Of a DNA stretch of 64,000 nucleotides, positions 60,846-64,000 are shown piece by piece (position 1 is the first letter of the stretch; each line of letters opens with the position of its first letter). The position numbers and the translations under genes are program-made. The DNA is from Planotetraspora silvatica. Lineage in GTDB: Bacteria > Actinomycetota > Actinomycetes > Streptosporangiales > Streptosporangiaceae. The notes beneath the pieces were generated by a model that saw only the letters and a list, made by a program, of their open reading frames with translations, did no database searches and was not told the DNA's origin. The DNA lies in NCBI RefSeq assembly GCF_016863315.1, contig NZ_BOOQ01000048.1, forward strand, positions 1 to 64,000, in the 5' to 3' direction.

Positions 60846-60875
60846 AGTACAGCCGACCAGCGGATCTTGCGTCAA
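60846..60875 (-). promoter_or_regulatory. sigma-70-type promoter of the protein/RNA unit
   Basis: Minus strand: TTGACG (60875-60870), an 18-base spacer, then TGTACT (60851-60846). It would start transcription near 60839, leaving a leader of about 65 bases before the GTG at 60773. It is the best -35/-10 pair I see upstream of the gene. Confidence 0.45.
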
Positions 60876-61294
60876 CACATATACGCCGGACCGGAGCCGA
60901 GGCCGAACTCCGGAGCCTCACGCCGCGCCCAACGCAAGCGAACCGCCCGTGTCGGCCAACGGCTGACCCAGGCGCCACAGACGGGAACCTTATCGACGGC
61001 TTGATCGATAAGAAGACCCGGCGCCTTCGCAGGCGACGGCATCCGCTCCGCCGTACGGCCCGGCAGTCGTCAGTCAGCGGCCGTGGATCAAGCCACAGGG
61101 CCTGCGGGTCGGATCAGACGGCCGTGGTCGATGCCCCTTAGCCGCTGCGTTCACGTTTCTCACGGAAGTCGTCCGAGATTCCATGAGAAACGAAAACGCG
61201 GCCCCTTGCCCCCTCATCCGCAGGCCCTGGCGCCAGACTCCGGTCTCCTGCGAGATGAGGGCACGAGCCCGCCCCATCAGCCGGCCCGGCCGCC
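60876..61294. other. intergenic region with one inverted repeat
   Basis: About 420 bp with no supported gene. CTTATCGA (60989-60996) is inverted as TCGATAAG (61005-61012), a perfect 8-bp arm pair with an 8-base spacer, AT-rich in a GC-rich setting; operator or terminator of the AfsR-like gene is possible. The remainder shows nothing I can interpret. Confidence 0.5.
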
Positions 61295-64000
61295 TCATCG
61301 CGTGGCGTCGGCGGCGGCGGCGTTGGCCGGGGCGTCGGCGGCGGCGTTGGCGTTGGCCGGGGCGTTGGCGTTGGCGTTGGCGTTGGCGTTGGCGTTGGCG
61401 TTGGCGAGCATGGCCAGAGCCCTCGACTCGAACAGCCGCGAGTCCACCGCCCGGAACAGGTCGAGGGCGCGGTGCAGATGCAGCATCGCCTGCGGCGTCC
61501 CTCCCTTCGCGAGGAAGTACTCGCCGAACGCGAGCGACACCCGCCCCTCGATCAACCGGTCGCCCGCGGACTGGGCCGACCGCAGCGCGCTGTCGAGCGT
61601 GGTTCCGGCCTCCTCCAGACGCCCCGTCCGCGTCCACGCGATCCCGAGACCCCACAGCGCGTACGCCTCACCGATCGGATCGCCGATGTCCTGGACCTTG
61701 GACAGCGTCTCGGCGAAGGTGTCGGCGGCGACCAACGGCTGGTCGAGCTGGAGATACGCCTCGCCGAGGCGATGCAGGACCTGCGCCTGGACCCGGTTGT
61801 CCCCCATGCGCCCGCCCAATTCGCGCGCCTCGGCGAGCATCGTCAGGGCGGCCCCGGCGTCACCGCGCTCCAGGCTGATGTGCGCCAGGCCGTGCAGCAC
61901 GTAGGCGACGGCGACGAGTTCGCCCTGCCGGCGGAAGACGTCGAGCACCTTCTCGTAACGGGCCGCGGACGCGTCCAGATCGCCTCTCAGCCTGTCGATG
62001 TAGGCGAGATTCCGGACCGCGCGGGCCTCGTTGTTCTCGTCACCGACGCCGCGGAACAGGTCGGCGGACGATTTCAGTGCCCGGCGGGCCTCCTCGTGCC
62101 GATGTTCGCCTATGTGCAGCCCACCGATCGAATAGAGGATCGTCGCCAGACCACGGTCGTCACCTGCCGCCCGGACGGCCTCGAGCGCGACCTGGTGCGT
62201 CTCCCGCCAGTCGCCGAAGTAGGCCCGCGCCTCGTACCACGTCGCCGCGGTGTCGGCGAGGTCCCAGCAGGCCGCGCTGAAGCCCTCTCGTGCCGCCTGG
62301 CCGATGGCCGCGGCGAGGGTCTGACGCTCCCGTTCGAACCATTCCCACGGCGAGGACACCAGCCGGGCGGTCACCCGCGAGGGCAGTGACCACCGCAGTG
62401 CGTCGCTTCTGACCCCCTCGTAGTCGCCGCCGTACGCCCGGCGACGCGCGTCGTCGGCCAGGAACAGCAGTGCGCCAAGAGCCCTTTCCAGCGCGGCGGC
62501 ACGGTCGGCGGCGTCCTCCTCCGCCGTGACCCGCTCGCGGGCGAACACCCGGATCAGGTCGTGGAGCCGGTAGTGGCTGGGAGCACCCTGCCCGACCGCG
62601 ACGGTGTCCACCAGGTGCGCCTCGGCGAGATCGTCGAGCAGATCCTGTCCCGTGGCGTACGGCTGGTCGATCAGCGCGGCGGCGACCCAGCCGGAGAAAT
62701 GGGAGAAGTCGAGCAGGGCCAACCGGCGGAAGAGCCGCCGGGCGTCGTCGCCCAGGCCGTCGTACGTCAGCGAGATGCTGGGCCGGATGCCGAGCCCTCC
62801 GTGGTCGAGTTCGTCGAGTCGGCGAGCCTCGTCCTCCAATCGCTCGACCAACTGCGCCACCTGCCAATGCGGCCGCGCGCCCAACCGCGCGCCGGCGATG
62901 CGCAGGGCGAGCGGCAGATGACCGCACAGCTCGGCGAGCTCGGCCGCGCCGCGCTCCTCCGCCCTCATCCGTTCGGCTCCCGCGATCCGGGCCAGCAGTT
63001 CGACCGATTGCGCGGAATCGAGGACGTCGAGCTCGACGTGCTCCGCGCCCGCAAGCCCGGCGAGACGGTTGCGGCCGGTGACGAGCACCGCGGCCGGCGG
63101 GGCTCCCGGAAGCAGCGGGCGGACCTGGCTCTCGTCTCCCGCATTGTCGAGCACGACCAGGACCTTGCGATCGGAGAGCAGGTCCCGGTACATCTCGGCG
63201 CGCGCCTCGAGCCCGTCGGGCACTCCGCTTCCGGGAACGCCCAGAATGCGCAGGAAGCGTTCCAGGATCTGCGCGGGATCGGCCCGGGTGCGCGCCTGCC
63301 CGTGCAGGTCGGCGAAGAGCTGGCCGTCGGGGAACCGGCCGGCCAGGCGGTGCGCGACGTGCACGGCCAGAGCGGTCTTGCCCACGCCGGGTTTGCCGCT
63401 CACAACGGTGATCGGTACGGCCGGCCCCTCTCGGCTCTCACCCGTCCGGGAGAACCTCCGCTCCATCGCGCGGACCTGGGCGGCCCGGCCGGTGAAGTCG
63501 GCGATGTCCGTGGGCAGCAACCGCGGTACGGCGACGGACGGGGGGCGGCGGCCCGCCCCGGTGAAGCCGGGCTGCGTCGCCGGGAGCTGCAGCCGGGCGT
63601 CGCCGACGAGGATCGCCCGCTCGAGCTGCTGGAGCCACGTGTTGGGCTCGATCCCCAGCTCGTCGACCAGGAGGCGCCGGGCCCGCCGGTAGACCTCCAG
63701 CGCCTCCGCCTGACGCCCGGACCGGTAGAGCGCGAGCATCAGCTGCCCGTGGAGCCGCTCGCGCAGCGGATGAAGCGCGACGAGCTCGGCCAGCTCGGCC
63801 AGCAGATCGTAGTGACGGCCCTGGGCCAGCTCCAGCTCGACGCAGTCCTCGATGACGCTGACGCGCTGCTCGTCCAGCCTGGTCGCGGCCGAGCGCACGA
63901 TGTCTCCGTCCAGACCGTCGAGAGCCGGTCCGGACCACATCGCCAGCCCCTCCCGGTAGCAACCGGCCGCCTCGTCGTACCGGCGGTCGTCGCGTAAACG
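61295..64000 (-). CDS. AfsR/SARP-like regulator, C-terminal part (5' end outside window)
   Basis: About 900 residues are visible; the frame stays open to the edge. It starts inside a BTAD domain (EAAGCYREGLAMWSGPALDG, HPLRERLHGQLMLALYRSGR, LLVDELGIEPNTWLQQLERA), continues into an NB-ARC ATPase (VVSGKPGVGKTALAVHVAHR, KVLVVLDNAGDESQVRPLLP, LCGHLPLALRIAGARLGARP) and ends in TPR repeats. The DNA-binding OmpR-type domain should lie beyond 64000. The last 33 residues are an Ala/Asn-rich tail encoded by a hexanucleotide repeat. Related regulators control secondary metabolism, but no biosynthetic genes are in view. Confidence 0.92.
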   Translation of the reverse strand, partial: RLRDDRRYDEAAGCYREGLAMWSGPALDGLDGDIVRSAATRLDEQRVSVIEDCVELELAQGRHYDLLAELAELVALHPLRERLHGQLMLALYRSGRQAEALEVYRRARRLLVDELGIEPNTWLQQLERAILVGDARLQLPATQPGFTGAGRRPPSVAVPRLLPTDIADFTGRAAQVRAMERRFSRTGESREGPAVPITVVSGKPGVGKTALAVHVAHRLAGRFPDGQLFADLHGQARTRADPAQILERFLRILGVPGSGVPDGLEARAEMYRDLLSDRKVLVVLDNAGDESQVRPLLPGAPPAAVLVTGRNRLAGLAGAEHVELDVLDSAQSVELLARIAGAERMRAEERGAAELAELCGHLPLALRIAGARLGARPHWQVAQLVERLEDEARRLDELDHGGLGIRPSISLTYDGLGDDARRLFRRLALLDFSHFSGWVAAALIDQPYATGQDLLDDLAEAHLVDTVAVGQGAPSHYRLHDLIRVFARERVTAEEDAADRAAALERALGALLFLADDARRRAYGGDYEGVRSDALRWSLPSRVTARLVSSPWEWFERERQTLAAAIGQAAREGFSAACWDLADTAATWYEARAYFGDWRETHQVALEAVRAAGDDRGLATILYSIGGLHIGEHRHEEARRALKSSADLFRGVGDENNEARAVRNLAYIDRLRGDLDASAARYEKVLDVFRRQGELVAVAYVLHGLAHISLERGDAGAALTMLAEARELGGRMGDNRVQAQVLHRLGEAYLQLDQPLVAADTFAETLSKVQDIGDPIGEAYALWGLGIAWTRTGRLEEAGTTLDSALRSAQSAGDRLIEGRVSLAFGEYFLAKGGTPQAMLHLHRALDLFRAVDSRLFESRALAMLANANANANANANANAPANANAAADAPANAAAADATR
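61361..61402. repeat. hexanucleotide repeat (GGCGTT)x7
   Basis: Seven exact tandem copies, within a longer imperfect array from about 61312 to 61405. On the coding strand they encode Asn-Ala repeats at the C-terminus of the AfsR-like protein. Because the unit is six bases, length changes keep the frame. Confidence 0.95.

Noticed and set aside
60774-60978. N-terminal extension of the unknown-function protein in the second frame
   Set aside because: It is arginine-rich and lies over the promoter-like region, and the conserved N-terminus (TKLNQILAVEKGV) is in the other frame.

Overview
The window is high-GC (roughly 70%) DNA with dense genes, frequent GTG/TTG starts, many regulators and small enzyme genes, an AfsR-type BTAD/NB-ARC regulator, and F420/LLM-, DUF1062- and DUF4331-type proteins. 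This points to a filamentous actinomycete; a Streptosporangiales-like genus is my best guess, by gestalt only. Most of it looks like accessory chromosome: short one- or two-gene units, each with its own regulator, and several decayed genes.

Layout. 1-3.9 kb: an alpha/beta hydrolase, a zinc-ribbon protein, a small membrane protein and a secreted type-B carboxylesterase. 4.1-13.2 kb: a segment bounded by two diverged copies of the 3' end of a tRNA-Gly gene plus its terminator. It holds a LysR regulator, an ECF42-type sigma factor with its DGPF/YCII partner, an SDR with a TetR regulator and a shared operator, a TPR protein, two decayed enzyme genes, DUF1062 and SgcJ-like genes, and a LysE gene broken at the right junction. 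No integrase is visible. 13.2-22.1 kb: a HigBA-like module with a frameshifted toxin, a PAP2-type membrane enzyme, a nucleotidyltransferase, a RibD/DHFR-like reductase, a P450, a truncated signal-peptidase-II-like gene, a phosphotransferase pseudogene, an AraC/glyoxalase pair and a TetR/membrane pair. 22.3-31.2 kb: DUF4331 and LysR divergent pair, a lipoprotein serpin, and a minus-strand set of exported proteins (DUF916-like, purple acid phosphatase, HupE-like), then a lipoprotein.

31.4-41.2 kb: a membrane protein with a NarL-type two-component system, an orphan histidine kinase back-to-back with a Ser/Thr kinase, an ArsR-like regulator with a small membrane protein, and an MMPL exporter. 42-53.5 kb: HTH regulator, SDR, acetyltransferase, a 53-bp-period repeat array, LLM oxidoreductase, methyltransferase, glyoxalase, LysR, a membrane sulfatase, a phosphotransferase, a zinc-type CDF exporter overlapping a SmtB-like sensor, and a triple-SH3 secreted protein. 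53.6-59.6 kb: HAD phosphatase, AhpD-like protein, methyltransferase, an 822-residue HTH/NB-ARC/TPR regulator, and an XRE-cupin/acetyltransferase pair. 61.3-64 kb: the C-terminal part of an AfsR-like regulator whose tail is encoded by a hexanucleotide repeat.

The most interesting locus is 59.65-60.88 kb on the minus strand. A promoter-like sequence is followed by a frameshifted gene of an actinobacterial protein family of unknown function (I recall it as DUF7873), then two RNAs, each a circularly permuted tRNA. In both, the T-arm and 3' acceptor strand come first, then a short linker, then the 5' acceptor strand and D-arm, with the two ends closed by an outer helix. A strong terminator follows. 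This is the architecture of YrlA-type bacterial Y RNAs, the partners of Ro60/Rsr, although no Ro or RtcB gene lies inside the window.
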